From Theodoxus fluviatilis (taxonomy: Eukaryota; Mollusca; Gastropoda; Cycloneritida; Neritidae): a stretch of DNA of 19,110 nt. Below are positions 7,791 to 15,336 of the stretch, one piece after another; position 1 is the stretch's first letter, and each line of letters opens with the position of its first letter. The stretch covers positions 1 to 19,110 of the forward strand of contig JAWQFJ010026672.1 in NCBI GenBank assembly GCA_034096865.1. The letters are read 5' to 3'. Under the pieces are notes generated by a model. The model searched no databases. It saw only the letters and a list, made by a program, of their open reading frames with translations, and was not told where the DNA came from. A program made the position numbers and the translations under genes.

Positions 7791-8865
7791 GTGTGTATTA
7801 CAACCTTGTGTGACATCTGGGGAAGACCCCCCCCATAAAAAAAATTTGACAGTCTTTCATCACTTGACGTACTCTTCATATTAAGCATGTGATTGCTTGC
7901 ATCAGCATGTACCAGTTTCTCTGTGCAAGTGAAAAATTAGGTTGGTGGCATCTCCGTGTGGGTACAAGAAGAATAGAATATGTAGGGCATCACCATAGGT
8001 TTCAGCCTCCATGAGGCATTCAAACTCTTCTGACCTGACTTGGACATCGTTGCATCTACCATCTAGATCCTTACTCGTTCCTAAGCTAGTATCTCGAAAG
8101 GATTGGCAAAAAAAACAGTTCACAGTTCACAGTAATTTATTTCGCCAAGTGACATCATTTAAAAAATGAGCACAAGGAAAACTAAGTGATTGAAGGCTAA
8201 AAGAAACAAAACAAAAAGTCAAACGCACGCATCGCTTACACACCCTAACACGCCGTTTATTCAAAAACCATATGGACATTACCCCATGTACCTCACTCAC
8301 GCCACACACGCAGCTGTACACAGACAAGAGATAAGACTGCACCTGGAACCAAAGGGTTAACTGGTAAATGGGGCAATATACAATGAACAGTTAAAGTTAC
8401 TGATTAAGAACTGTTGACAAAAGACTTACAAACTAAGAATAATACACACACACTCACACACACACACACCCTTTTAAGTGACTGACGAATACATAAAGAC
8501 AATAAATAATACATATGGACAGAGACACGACCACTAAGACGTACACACACACACACACACCCACACCCGTCACCACATAAAAAGTATACAATAGAACAAG
8601 GCTGGTATGAGGCAAGTGTGTGCTCTGTATGGCCGTAATGTGTGTCACAGACCAAGAATAGAAAAGTGTACCTACAGAGATGTACAGTGGAACACCGTTT
8701 TCTTCACTGACCCTTGTTGCAAACATGTGTTGGTCCCTGTTTGTTTTCCTTTCCATCATTAGAAAGTGTATACAATATGCTTATTGAGCACACACTATTA
8801 CAGACAGTTATTACGAATACCTTCACTGGGCCACAGGAGTAATTTTGTTTTATTTATTTATTTAT
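7791..8865. other. Unassigned, intron-like; AC and TTTA simple repeats
   Basis: No gene recognised. AC-rich runs lie at about 8443-8470 and 8541-8566, and a TTTA run at 8848-8872. TTAACCCTTTGG read leftward from about 8355 resembles a piggyBac-type terminus but no partner was found. Long frames across the AC tracts are low-complexity artefacts. Confidence 0.5.
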
Positions 8866-8950
8866 TTATTTTTTTACAAATGGGGAAGAATATGAAGAGC
8901 ACTAAGAATCTTTCTTTTGATTAATGACACCGAGGGTTTGGTATAATTAC

Positions 8951-8955
<5 letters not shown>
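8866..8955. repeat. Host tandem duplication, left copy, first part
   Basis: ACAAATGGGGAAGAATATGA through GGTATAATTACTTAAT matches 14530-14613 with about four differences. The continuation of the unit is found at 13335-13373 and 14481-14519, after the inserted elements. Confidence 0.8.
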
Positions 8956-8984
<29 letters not shown>

Positions 8985-9266
8985 AGATTACTTGTACGCA
9001 CATACCTTCCCTAATAGGCAAGCTCATGGCGTTTACAATGAACAGTCCACTCATAAAAAGCATTACAACACTCGCACACTGGACAGTTGAAATAAAAGAA
9101 GAGTTAAATATAAAAACAGCTGCCGTTGAACCTCCCGGTTTTGGCATTAAAAAAACAACAACAAAAAGATCGGGTTTGAACCCGCAACTTCTCAAGAAAA
9201 GGGGGTGGGTGGGGGGGAGTAATGTTCGAACCCGCAACCTCTCACGTGTACAACAATGGGTGGGGT

Positions 9267-9306
<40 letters not shown>

Positions 9307-9430
9307 CCATACACACATTGACAAAAAAAAGCTTCTGTGCGGATTCAAACTTGTACGTGGATCCCCTACAACCAAGCATGTCCCAGCGACAAAAAATTAT
9401 TCGACGCGCGTACTGAGTGAGCTAATCCAC
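8953..9430 (-). mobile_element. tRNA-derived SINE-like unit with LINE-type (ATT)n tail
   Basis: On the minus strand, GTGGATTAGCTCACTCAGTA (from 9430) resembles tRNA box A. AAGTTTGAATCCGCAC (about 9337-9352) resembles box B and can pair with the 5' bases like an acceptor stem. Two further box-B-like motifs (GGTTGCGGGTTCGAAC around 9225-9240 and GTTGCGGGTTCAAACC around 9172-9187) follow a (GA)n run. The 3' end has a GAGCTTGCCTATTAGGGAAG segment and (ATT)n at 8953-8983, like L2/CR1-type tails. SINE heads joined to partner-LINE tails are common. The box A to box B distance is longer than in a true tRNA. Confidence 0.5.
9269..9302. repeat. (CT)n microsatellite
   Basis: Pure CT run inside the SINE-like unit. 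It produces artefactual Leu-Ser and Arg-Glu frames on the two strands. Confidence 0.95.
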
Positions 9431-9812
9431 AAAGCTGTGAGGACTTCCAGTAAACCTGGAGGGATAAAAAATCCTTCTTTCTCCTTCACCAATGTCCAAT
9501 CTCCACAAAATTACGTCGCGTTATTCGACGTCAAATGATCACATTACACATGCCAAACTTCCCTTGAGTCGGGACAGAGTTCCATCCCTTGCCTTCTTTG
9601 CAACACCAAAACGTAAAAAAAGTCACTTTCTTTTCAAACCTCGATTCTGAAAATTTGATACATTCAATCTGACCTAACTTCCGGTAAGTGTGCAAATTGT
9701 CAAGGAAATCCGTCCCGTAGTTTTTGAGATATCAGCCGTTAAATCGGGACTGACAGACACACACATAGACAGACAGATAAAGCTGTGAGGACCTCCAGTA
9801 AACCTGGAGGGG
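9429..9812. repeat. Segment flanked by 32-bp direct repeats with hairpin
   Basis: AAAGCTGTGAGGACYTCCAG followed by TAAACCTGGAGG occurs at about 9430-9461 and 9780-9811. Each copy holds the hairpin CTCCAG-TAAAC-CTGGAG. Between them are a GTAGTTTTTGAGATATCAGC segment and a GACAGACACACACATAGACAGACAG-type stretch seen in many invertebrate interspersed repeats. It may be a separate insertion or a 3' UTR module of the adjacent non-LTR element. Confidence 0.5.
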
Positions 9813-9826
9813 CCTTGTAAAGCACC

Positions 9827-10361
9827 TCACTGTTCGTCAGGAAAGACAGACCGGAACAGGTGTGTCTTAAGGGAGGTTTTGAACTGGGACATGGAATCAG
9901 AGTGACGGACAGAGAAAGGTAGGCTATTCCACGTTACAGGGCCAATGTAAGAAAAAGCCCGCTGTCCTTGGGGTTTTTTTTTGCGACAGGGGACATTTAA
10001 CGTTTTGGTGTCTGCAGCTGAACAGTTATTTCTAGCGGGGGTGTAGGCAGTGAGAATTTCTTTGAGTGCGTGTGGTGCAGTTTGATTGAAGAAGTTGAAA
10101 CACAAAGTGACTAGCGTATACTCTATCCTCTGAGCAACGGGAAGCCAATGCAGTTCACGAAGGAATTTGGATGTGGGAGTTCTCTTGGGACATCTAAAAA
10201 CCAAACAGCAGTGTTTTGGACTTTTTACAGTTTGTCTAGCAGAGTGTCAGGAGTGCCGTCAAGAAGAGAATTTCCATAATCAAGACGGGACAGAACAAGG
10301 GAAGTGACAAGGGTTTGAGTGGCCTGTTGTGAAAGATAGTGACGAATAGTGCTAATTTTCC
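9827..10361 (-). pseudogene. Non-LTR ORF2, C-terminal part
   Basis: Just left of element E the frame resumes with RKISTIRHYLSQQATQTL and LVLSRLDYGNSLLDGTP, conserved thumb-region motifs of L2/CR1-type ORF2. It has a TAA stop at 10225-10227 and then continues to a conserved C-terminal tail (FLRELHWLPVAQRIEY, then GPVTWNSLPFSVR, ending in LKTHLFRSVF). The stop makes it defective. The tail is homologous to the plus-strand fragment at 6085-6259. Confidence 0.85.
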
Positions 10362-10624
10362 TTAATCTTTAGAGCGCCACCAATTTTCATCATTGTTTTA
10401 CTCCAGAGCCACACATTTTATTATGTGTGGTCAAATTCGACACCATGTTTACTTAAAAAATCATCATTTATTACCTATTCAAGCTTTGAAGTAGATTTTT
10501 GGAGGGTGAGTAGTAAAATGGATGGCCTACATGGTGCAATTAATGAAAATGCCATAGAATGGTATTTTTTTTCAGCTGCTAAAAAATCATGGAACACAGA
10601 CAACAACAAAAAAGAAACAAATTC

Positions 10625-10965
10625 ACTGTGTTTTCCTACACTGCTCTATTTATTGAAGAATACAACAGCTTTTGATGAAAATGCAAAAGTGCATAGAGTC
10701 TCCAAGTAATGGAGATACATCTGAAAATGTTTTAGGATAAAACAAAACAAAAAAATCCTACAATTACTTACACTAGAGAAGTCAGCCGAGTCATTTTCAT
10801 CTGAATCAAGCTTCTGCTCAGACTCTTGATCTACAGACCATAACACATCCGTCGAAGCACTGTGTTTTCCTACACTGCTCTATTTATTCAAGAATACAAC
10901 AGCTTTTGATTACTTGGAAATGCTCAGACTCTCGATCTACAGACCACAACACAACGTCGAAGCAC
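10625..10965. repeat. Imperfect internal tandem duplication in element E
   Basis: ACTGTGTTTTCCTACACTGC...TTTTGAT occurs at 10625-10676 and 10859-10911. GCTCAGACTCTYGATCTACA...CGAAGCAC occurs at 10817-10860 and 10922-10965. A unit of about 235 bp was duplicated and the second copy shortened. Confidence 0.75.
10772..10860 (-). pseudogene. Second acidic segment of E transposase, ending at a splice donor
   Basis: On the minus strand the frame VLWSVDQESEQKLDSDE, then NDSADFSS, ends at a consensus GTAAGT (10771-10766). This suggests a transposase exon with an intron after the acidic domain. It is out of frame with the MATDEEV start at 11091, so either an indel or another intron lies between. Part of it is repeated in the duplication at 10922-10965. 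Confidence 0.4.
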
Positions 10966-10995
10966 GTGCTTGCCTCTCTATCCCTTCATCTCCCA

Positions 10996-11091
10996 TCACA
11001 TCAATGTCAGTAAAGCCTTCGAATTCATATTCTGAGAGTCAGAATCTAAAAAGAATTCCACAAGCGCTTCAACTTCTTCGTCAGTCGCCAT
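10996..11091 (-). CDS. Acidic N terminus of E-family piggyBac-like transposase (31 codons)
   Basis: ATG at 11091-11089 codes MATDEEVEALVEFFLDSDS and then a short tail to a stop at 10996. The start lies 280 bp inside the TTAA, matching the spacing in families A, B and C. The acidic helix followed by DSDS resembles the A and B N termini. A longer frame on the same strand (from 11214) includes upstream codons, but the internal ATG fits the family layout better. The rest of the transposase is absent, so a functional product is doubtful. Confidence 0.5.
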   Translation of the reverse strand: MATDEEVEALVEFFLDSDSQNMNSKALLTLM

Positions 11092-11293
11092 ACTGGCAAA
11101 GAAAAAAATCCCGTTCACAAACGACGAAGTCGCAACTTCACGAAAATATCGCAGAAATTTCGCGGCGCGTGCTCTCGAAAGCCAAAATGGCGGATCTCGT
11201 TGCCACGTGATCACTGCACGAGACTGATATTTTTAGAACAGCATGACTTGATGGCAGTGTTAGGCAAGTCAACAGAGCACATCACTATCGCTC

Positions 11294-11352
11294 GGTGCAC
11301 TGATGCGCCGGCGGACGTCTGGGGAATGTACTCTATGGCGCATCAATGCGCC
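11294..11352. repeat. Paired subterminal palindromes, element E
   Basis: GGCGCATCAATGCGCC (11337-11352) and the weaker GGTGCACTGATGCGCC (11294-11309) are centred 27.5 and 70.5 bp from the outer TTAA base. Both are followed by GGCGG on the TTAA side. Confidence 0.75.
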
Positions 11353-11372
11353 GGCGGCGCTCTAAAGGTTAA

Positions 11373-11439
11373 CTTGTAGTAAGCTAACTGGCAAACTTTG
11401 TTCACATGAACTCTCATAGAAAGATCATCATCCAACATG
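11373..11439 (-). pseudogene. Non-LTR ORF2 fragment between nested elements E and F
   Basis: This 67-bp island reads LDDDLSMRVHVNKVCQLAYY followed by KL on the minus strand. It is the conserved segment after the RT motif ending LGVI. It bridges the RT core at the right and the C-terminal part at the left and fixes the boundaries of both insertions. Confidence 0.85.
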
Positions 11440-12042
11440 CAGAGCTGCCAAGTGCTACAATTTAGGCGTAGCATGCTACGATTTTGACATGCTTGCTATG
11501 ATGCTACGATCGTCAGGGAAAAACTACGATTTTTCAAAACCTTGAAGTGGACTTTTGACCGGCACACAGAAACCCCCCTCCCCCCCAACCCCCCGCTTCG
11601 CGCCGTCGGTTGAGCCCCCAGCGCCTTGACAGCACCACCACCACCCCACCCCCGGCGGTTGAGCGCTCAGAGTCTTGAGCGCTTCGCGTCTGCGAAAACA
11701 TTGCCACATTCCATTTTGTACGTGTGTGCTACGCTTATTTCTTAAATGCTACTCCAAAAAGCTCTGGGCCCGTATTCACAACGGCGATTTATCGGCGATT
11801 TATTTTAACTCCGATTTATCTCTAAACTCAGACGCTTCCAACTGCCTGTTCCGCTCTCCCTTGGCTGGAAACCAGTATATATAGCAAAGCGCAACCTAGA
11901 ATCCTCTGACGAGCGTACCTTATCTAACCGATCAAGATAACGCGGGGCTAGGGGATAAATCGAGTGTTAAAAAGATAAATCGCCGTTGTGAATACAGGCC
12001 CTGGATGCTACTCTTTGGCATGATGGTGGGTTGGCAGCTCTG
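11440..12042. mobile_element. hAT-like MITE F
   Basis: Inverted termini CAGAGCTGCCAA (11440-11451) and TTGGCAGCTCTG (12031-12042) bound about 600 bp without coding content. Flanking AACATG and AAAATG look like a 6-bp target duplication with one mismatch. Removing the element and one duplicate restores the ORF2 frame (LGVI to LDDD). CAG-type termini suggest hAT, although 8-bp duplications are the hAT norm. The interior has a GTAGCATGCTACG palindrome near 11468, a C-rich run near 11575-11600, and an inverted pair GGCCCGTATTCACAACGGCG (11767) versus CGCCGTTGTGAATACAGGCC (11981), which points to a further nested MITE. Confidence 0.75.
11767..12000. mobile_element. MITE nested within element F
   Basis: GGCCCGTATTCACAACGGCG followed by ATTTATC at the left is mirrored at the right by GATAAATCGCCGTTGTGAAT followed by ACAGGCC. 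Inverted ends of about 27 bp enclose about 230 bp of non-coding sequence. Ends of the type GGGCCYGTATTCACAA are common in animal MITEs. The superfamily was not determined. Confidence 0.65.
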
Positions 12043-13334
12043 AAAATGACACCTAAGTTTCTTACAGACTTTGAGAATTCTATCTCACTCTGACCTATGG
12101 TTAGTTTCAGGGCCTGATCGAATTCGCCTCTACCGCCAACCAGGAGAGCTTCGGTCTTTGAATCATTAAGTTTGAGTTTGTTCTGGGTCATCCACTGTTT
12201 CACATCAGAAATACAAAGTTCACTTGCAGAGAGAAGAGGTTGGATTTGACTGGGATGAGTGGAGTTGTAGAGTTGCGTGTCATCAGCAAATTCACTGTGA
12301 GAGAATGAATGATCGTTGGGTGTACAGTAGAAACAGCAGAGGACCCAGAACTGAGCCCTGTGGGACTCCGTATTTTAGCGGGGCAGGATCAGAAGCAATA
12401 CCCTGGATCAAAACAGTCTGCCTACGTTCTGAGATATATGATTTCAGGAAGGAGAGTGCTGTGTTGTCAATGCCAAAAACATGTCTTAGACAGGAGAGAA
12501 GAATTCCATGATCTATTGTGTCAAACGCAGCACTCAAATCTAACAACGTGAGAAGGGAAACTTTGGAATCATCAGATGCGACAAGGAGGTCGTTTAGAAC
12601 ACGGAGCAGAGCTGTTTCGGTGGAATGGTGAGCACGATACGCAGACTGAAAATGAGGCAAAGGTCATACTTGGATACGTGCTCTAACAACTGCTGCAAAG
12701 CTAATTTCTCTAACAGTTTTGAAAGAAAGGAAAGGTTGGAGACTGGCCTGTAATTGCTAAGCTTGTTTGGACCCAGGTCTTGCTTCTTCAGAAGTGGCTT
12801 GACTAAAGCTTGTTTGAAAACACTGGGGAAGGTGCCAGACTGGAAGCAATCATTGATTATCTGTGTCGAAACAGGCAGAACGTCATCAATGCACTCAAGT
12901 AAGAGGGATGTGGGAACAGGGTCAAGGTCACAGGAGGTAGGGGTCATACTACGGATGATCTTAAGGACCACACTAGCCTCAACCGAGCTGAACTGGAGGG
13001 GAGTACCACTGAAGGATACTGGGTCTTCGCTAGCCCCTGTACCAGCAGACATGTCAACGTTGCTTCGTATGTCAGACACCTTGGACACAAAGAAGTCACA
13101 GAACGTCTGAGGTAGTGATGACAGTGGGGAGGAAGGGAGGGCGGTACAACGGGTCTTGTTCATGAGTGTGTTTGTGATGAAAAACAACTGGTAGACGCAC
13201 CTATCTTTGCATCGAAATACACTGTCTTAGCCTTATCTACGAGACGATTGATATTGTGTGTGAAGGAGCTGAAAATTTCTTTGTGAACGGCTAACCCAGA
13301 ACACAGCCACTGTCGCTCAGCTTGATGCTTACCT
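12043..13334 (-). pseudogene. Non-LTR ORF2 reverse transcriptase core
   Basis: Reading from 13334 the minus strand gives a linker (HQAERQW..., FTHNINRLVDKAK) and then the RT fingers (PLLKKQDLGPNKLSNYRPVS). Next come QSAYRAHHSTETALL, motif A LLDLSAAFDTIDH, motif B GVPQGSVLGPLLF, motif C FADDTQLY and motif D NKLKLNDSKTE, up to LGVI. Frameshifts lie near 13185 and 12660. A small deletion lies between motifs B and C near 12305. The FADD catalytic box and the motif A Asp are intact. The upstream endonuclease domain is missing through 5' truncation. Motifs fit the Jockey-superfamily L2/CR1 group. Confidence 0.9.
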
Positions 13335-13373
13335 CCATTTGTCTTTATGCCCTGTCTGTTTCCTGAGATGCCT
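13335..13373. repeat. Host tandem duplication, left copy, middle part
   Basis: CCATTTGTCTTTATGCCCTG through GATGCCT matches 14614-14652 with four differences. It is bounded on the left by the non-LTR insertion and on the right by element B copy 1, inserted at TTAA. Confidence 0.85.
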
Positions 13374-13615
13374 TTAACCCTCTGGACCCCATTAATTTTT
13401 CACGGATTTTACTCCCTGCAGCCAGTTATTTTCTGGACGTGCCCCAAAACCGAGACCCCTCTTCTGTTTAAAAATATACAATTATTTTATTATTTGCTAT
13501 AGAGGCAAACTTTTTGGAGGAAAGATGGAAAATTGAATGCTCTCTCTGATAGACACACTGAAATTTATGTCCATGCAATACAATATGATTTAAAAATAAA
13601 CTGAGACAACACAAA

Positions 13616-13798
13616 TTATAAAATGTGTCGAGTGACAGGCTGCCACTGACTCACTCGAGAATAAATTCCCGCATAGCTTCCTTTCTTCACCCTCACTTGA
13701 CCAGCGTAGCGATTCGTTTTGTCGATCATCAAGTCAATGACTTTATTAGTTGAAATAGAGATAAAAAGCATCCGATTTAGATACCTCATCGGGCACAT
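13616..13798 (-). pseudogene. B-family piggyBac-like transposase fragment, copy 1
   Basis: The minus frame contains LNRMLFISISTNKVIDLMID followed by KTNRYAGQ and SRVSQWQPVT. Hydrophobic residues, then a TNRYA-x-Q motif and, about 20-25 residues on, W-x-P-V-T, mark the start of the DDE_Tnp_1_7 region of piggyBac transposases. It differs from copy 2 at about 5 of 60 residues. It has no catalytic Asp and ends at a stop just after the motif. Confidence 0.7.
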
Positions 13799-13813
13799 GT
13801 TGAGGAGAGTCCA

Positions 13814-14271
13814 TGCGCGAATTTAGAAGTTACCGATCGAGGTAGACACGTTGTTGCGCGATTTCAATTGCGCACGCTGGCTCAGAAATGATTGAGTTTG
13901 ATTCTGATGAAGAGCGAATCTTTGAAATATTGTTCGATTCTGAATCGGAAGAAGAATTCCATGGCTTCACAGAGGAAGATTTGGTTGAGTTTGCCACAGC
14001 ACACCAAGAGTGGTCACACGCAGACGGAATCTTAGACTGCGCTGGTTCAACTTTGATTTTGTCATCGGAGTCACTGTCTGCGGCAAACTCGACCAAATCT
14101 TCCTCTGTGAAGCCATGGAATTCTTCTTCCGAATCGAACAATATTTCGAAGATTCGCTCTTCATCAGGATCGAGCTGAGTCATTTCTGGGCCAGCGTGCG
14201 CGATCGAAATCGAGCGGCAGCGTGTCTACCTCGATCAGTAACTTAAAAATTCGATCTAAATTCGCGCACGT
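13814..14271. repeat. Large inverted repeat inside element B copy 1
   Basis: Arms 13814-13998 and 14080-14271 are reverse complements at roughly 90% with small indels, around a spacer of about 80 bp. Each arm includes the 5' leader and the first 35 or so codons of the transposase, so the acidic N terminus reads off both strands. Transcription across it would give a long hairpin RNA. Confidence 0.85.
13830..14183 (-). CDS. 117-codon ORF running through both hairpin arms, element B copy 1
   Basis: It starts MTQLDPDEERIFEILF (sense arm, acidic), continues through FTEEDLVEFAADSDSDDK and the loop, then enters the antisense arm (STKSSSVKPWNSSS and further Ser-rich residues) and stops at 13830. The first 60 or so residues are the B transposase N terminus; the remainder is antisense of the same sequence. 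Compared with copy 2, two residues are missing after FDS. The opposite strand (13888-14178) also starts MIEFDSDEERIFEILF. A stable product is uncertain. Confidence 0.4.
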   Translation of the reverse strand: MTQLDPDEERIFEILFDSEEEFHGFTEEDLVEFAADSDSDDKIKVEPAQSKIPSACDHSWCAVANSTKSSSVKPWNSSSDSESNNISKIRSSSESNSIISEPACAIEIAQQRVYLDR

Positions 14272-14410
14272 GCAGTGAAACAATATGGCGACTATTATTA
14301 TGAAAGCGAGGCTCTTCTGTGCAGTCTCCATGCGTAGAGAGCTCTCACAATCCCAAGATTCATAGCAAACAGCGCCAGATTCAAACATGCCTATCAGTTT
14401 GTCGACTATA

Positions 14411-14462
14411 ACCGCCGACGGCTGTGAGGGGAGGTAACTACTTCGGCGGTTATGACCGCCGA
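14411..14462. repeat. Paired subterminal palindromes, element B copy 1
   Basis: TCGGCGGTTATGACCGCCGA (14443-14462) is centred 27.5 bp from the outer TTAA base. A second half-preserved copy (GTCGACTATAACCGCCGAC, about 14401-14419) is displaced by exactly 44 bp. Confidence 0.8.
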
Positions 14463-14480
14463 CGGTGCGCAGAGGGTTAA

Positions 14481-14520
14481 GGATTCATGGCATATGAAAC
14501 ATTAAGAGAGTAAATAATTT
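14481..14520. repeat. Host tandem duplication, left copy, last part
   Basis: GGATTCATGGCATATGAAAC through GAGAGTAAATA matches 14657-14695 with two differences. It directly follows the TTAA of element B copy 1 and leads into the right-hand copy. Confidence 0.85.
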
Positions 14521-14695
14521 TTATTTTTTTTTACAAATGGGGAAGAATATGAAGAACACTAAGAATCTTTCCTTTGATTAATGACACTGAGGGTTTGGTA
14601 TAATTACTTAATTCCATTTGTCTTTATTCCCTGTCAGTTTCCTGAGGTGCCTTTAAGGATTCATGTCATATGAAACATTAAGAGGGTAAATATTT
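14521..14695. repeat. Host tandem duplication, right copy: uninterrupted (empty site)
   Basis: This continuous stretch contains, joined together, the three parts found at 8866-8955, 13335-13373 and 14481-14520. It carries a single TTAA (14653-14656) where copy 1 of element B sits in the other duplicate, and no insertion where the SINE/non-LTR block sits. It is therefore a natural pre-insertion allele within the window. Confidence 0.85.
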
Positions 14696-14751
14696 TAATC
14701 TAATACCACTTATTTTGTTGTGAATTTGACAAATTTCAGTTCAGAACTCGG

Positions 14752-15078
14752 TTAACCCATTAGACACTATGACGGTATATACAAAATGGTCCTGAAAACC
14801 TGAGCCTTTTTCAGAAAAACTGAAGAAATCGGGTACGTTTACAAAACACTTATTACCTCCACTTGTAACAATCACAGAGGCACAAAATAAGCATTGTCTT
14901 AAAGCTGACATCCATTGCTACAAGCTCATGCAATCAAATACAACACACTACAAGTCAAAATTTAGGAATGAGTTTTTGAAATTAGAAAATAGTGTAAAAA
15001 CAGACACATTCACCTTGATTTTCAGCTCAAAATTATGGTTTTTAGAAAGAAAACCTCCCAAATAAGCTCAAAACAGAC
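14752..15078. other. Unassigned; possible piggyBac-type terminus at its left end
   Basis: TTAACCCATTAGACACTATG at 14752 has the form of a piggyBac terminus. It could be the 3' end of family D, whose coding remains lie to the right once element C is removed. No matching inverted end was found. Otherwise AT-rich, no gene. Confidence 0.3.
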
Positions 15079-15336
15079 TTAACTCATTGAAGACGGCACT
15101 ATTTTTAGCTCGTGTTGACTGGAGACGCATGTTTCTGGGCATTTTTACAGAAATTGCTGAAATAATACTAATCAAGCAATGGAAAAACTGTTGCCATCAT
15201 TAGAACGCTCTTTGTCTCCTCTATCCTTGTAGATCAATGTCATTCTCTCGTTAATTTTATTTTGAATATAGTATTGCAACAAAGATGGGTACCGTCTGGC
15301 GTGCCTGTATTTACTTCGACTGGAGTGAGGCCGACT

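Larger units (their letters stand above)
10362..11372 (-). mobile_element. piggyBac-like element E (non-autonomous, 1.0 kb)
   Basis: TTAA at 10362-10365 and 11369-11372 bound matching inverted termini: TCTTTAGAGCGCCACC on the left and CCTTTAGAGCGCCGCC on the right. The 5' end is at the right, where two palindromes and an acidic start frame lie. It sits in the reverse-transcriptase frame of the L2/CR1-like element. Taking out the element and one TTAA joins YYKL to RKIS without a frame change. Most of the transposase is missing. Confidence 0.85.
9813..13334 (-). mobile_element. L2/CR1-like non-LTR retrotransposon, 5'-truncated, carrying two nested DNA elements
   Basis: The minus-strand element starts in the linker before the reverse transcriptase (5' truncation at about 13334) and runs to a C-terminal tail at 9827. 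TTAA element E (10362-11372) and hAT-like element F (11440-12042) interrupt it. If the (ATT)n tail at 8953 belongs to the same insertion, the whole block is 8956-13334, as the uninterrupted duplicate at 14521-14695 suggests. Frameshifts near 12660, 13185 and 12305 and a stop at 10225-10227 make it inactive. Confidence 0.85.
13374..14480 (-). mobile_element. piggyBac-like foldback element B, copy 1
   Basis: TTAA at 13374-13377 and 14477-14480 bound inverted termini starting CCCTCTG. The 5' end is at the right (paired palindromes, start codon). The 1107-bp element is nearly the same as 18001-19110 in reverse orientation. It holds a large internal inverted repeat (13814-14271) and a piece of piggyBac-type transposase (13616-13798), but no catalytic domain. 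The duplicate at 14614-14695 shows the unoccupied target. Confidence 0.9.

Noticed and set aside
8340..8360. TTAACCCTTTGG terminus-like sequence, read leftward
   Set aside because: No inverted partner, palindrome pair or acidic start frame was found at the expected distances.
8404..8759. Cys/Val-rich minus-strand frames
   Set aside because: Translation of AC/GT simple repeats.
9335..9430. A functional tRNA gene
   Set aside because: Box A and box B-like sequences are present, but spacing is too long and no anticodon stem can be drawn; a SINE head is more likely.
8924..9538. 204-codon plus-strand frame and the 142-codon minus-strand frame opposite it
   Set aside because: Both run through (TAA)n and (CT)n simple repeats and a SINE-like unit; the Ile, Ser-Leu and Arg-Glu runs are repeat artefacts.
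11524..11709. 61-codon Gly/Trp-rich minus-strand frame
   Set aside because: Lies in a C-rich low-complexity part of MITE F with no recognisable content.
12224..13110. Several plus-strand frames over the reverse-transcriptase region
   Set aside because: Antisense shadows of the non-LTR ORF2, which carries all the recognised motifs.
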